Positions 63,235-64,000 of a stretch of 64,000 nucleotides of DNA are shown in pieces. The stretch is taken from assembly GCA_907164885.2 (NCBI GenBank), contig OU015493.1, positions 55,987,802-56,051,801 on the forward strand. Direction: 5' to 3'. Below the pieces are notes generated by a model, which was given only the letters and a program-made list of their open reading frames with translations, searched no databases and had not been told where the DNA came from. Both the position numbers and the translations under genes were made by a program. How positions within the stretch are numbered: position 1 is the stretch's first letter; every line of letters begins with the position of its first letter. Source of the DNA: Dolomedes plantarius (lineage: Eukaryota > Arthropoda > Arachnida > Araneae > Dolomedidae).

Positions 63235-63403
63235 CAGTGGCGTAGCGAGAGGGGGGCAAGGGGGGTCTATCATGCCCCGGGCGCCACTTGCAGAGGGGCG
63301 CCAAATGGTACCTAAGACCATTGGACCCTTTGGTCCCCAACACCATGAGGGGCGCCAAAAAGTTATCGTGCCCCGGGCGCCAGTTATGCTCGCTACGCCA
63401 CTG
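63235..63403. mobile_element. hAT MITE, 169 bp, TSD aacagtta
   Basis: Perfect 15-bp ends cagtggcgtagcgag and ctcgctacgccactg, with an exact 8-bp duplication aacagtta at 63227-63234 and 63404-63411. The internal ggggcgccaa and gccccgggcgcca are repeated in direct order. Confidence 0.97.
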
Positions 63404-63753
63404 AACAGTTATCGCGACATCAGAAAAGAAGTAGGAAAATGCTTTTATATTGTTAGATGAAGTAATTAAGAGGTATGAAAGCCCGTAAAACTACCACCAA
63501 TATAACCCGTTCAGGTTACCCCCAAAAGTTACATAACAGAGGTCATCGAGAAGCAGTGTTGCACAAGTTCTAAAAACTCCCGTGCGAGAGCCCAAACATG
63601 TGGTGAAATCATTGCTGAATCAACAGGTAAATGAGTTTGTGCTTTTGTCATTCGAAATGTTTTAAATGGTGTTAATCATCACGTGTAGAGTACCAAGGAA
63701 AACGCCATATATTAGAGAAGATAACAGGAAGTGGTGCTTGCACTTTGCTAATA

Positions 63754-63907
63754 GAATGAAATCTTGATCGATCGTTCCCCGAATAATCGTTTTCCCGTAT
63801 GTGTCGGTTATTTAACCAGCCCCAAATAAATTCCATGTTAAACGAGCAAAAACAGACAATATAGATCCTTTTTCTATCCATCGTTTTACCGCAAGATTCG
63901 TTTTGAA
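63754..63907. mobile_element. MITE, pogo/Tigger-like, copy 3 (degenerate)
   Basis: gaatgaaatcttgatcgatc followed by cgttttcccgtatgtgtcgg matches the left half of the 2043-2215 copy. The right end is too diverged to fix precisely. Confidence 0.65.
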
Positions 63908-64000
63908 TATCGCAGCTTCAGTGCTGTTTTACTAAATCGATCGTTTTTTCAGAGTAACAAAACCTAAAATATAAATGCTTGGATTCAGCAAGAATGACAA

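Overview
This is a stretch of nuclear DNA from an animal, almost certainly an arthropod. It is AT-rich, both genes are split by introns with canonical GT-AG boundaries, and introns and spacers are packed with transposable elements. The mix of elements (several hAT, Tc1/mariner and Gypsy families, non-LTR fragments, many MITEs) and the large introns recall chelicerate genomes such as spiders. That finer placement is inference, not something the sequence proves.

There are two protein-coding genes, arranged tail to tail. On the + strand, ALDH8A1 (2-aminomuconic semialdehyde dehydrogenase of the kynurenine pathway) runs from 8179 to 27502 in nine coding exons. These join without any phase conflict into a 496-residue protein whose catalytic residues N155, K178, E253 and C287 are all present. 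On the - strand, an ephexin-family Rho guanine-nucleotide exchange factor runs from 56752 down to 30922 in sixteen coding exons. They join cleanly into 1401 residues with a long disordered N-terminus and a DH-PH-SH3 C-terminus. The two genes have unrelated jobs (tryptophan catabolism and Rho signalling), and nothing suggests joint regulation.

Layout: 1-8.1 kb is spacer with microsatellites, MITEs and a three-layer nest (non-LTR fragment > hAT > Tc1). 8.2-27.5 kb is ALDH8A1; its introns hold a DUF4817-type mariner relative, a possible solo LTR, several hAT elements, a DD41D mariner inside a hAT, and a decayed tandem triplication of the 3' half of exon 7. 27.5-30.9 kb is the convergent spacer with a pogo/Tigger-like element and repeat copies. 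30.9-56.9 kb is the ephexin gene; its introns hold hAT MITEs, a hAT inside a long-TIR element, a LINE RNase H fragment, and a hAT that carries a very young, internally deleted Gypsy-type LTR element. 57-64 kb is spacer with a long-TIR mariner derivative and more MITEs.

I saw no CRISPR array, operon, tRNA, rRNA or bacterial gene. The most informative observations are the exon-7 triplication, the very young but gutted LTR element, the many short G/C-run hAT MITEs with intact 8-bp target duplications, two transposases each inactivated at a recognisable position, and an unrecognised coding-like ORF at 48.9-49.3 kb.
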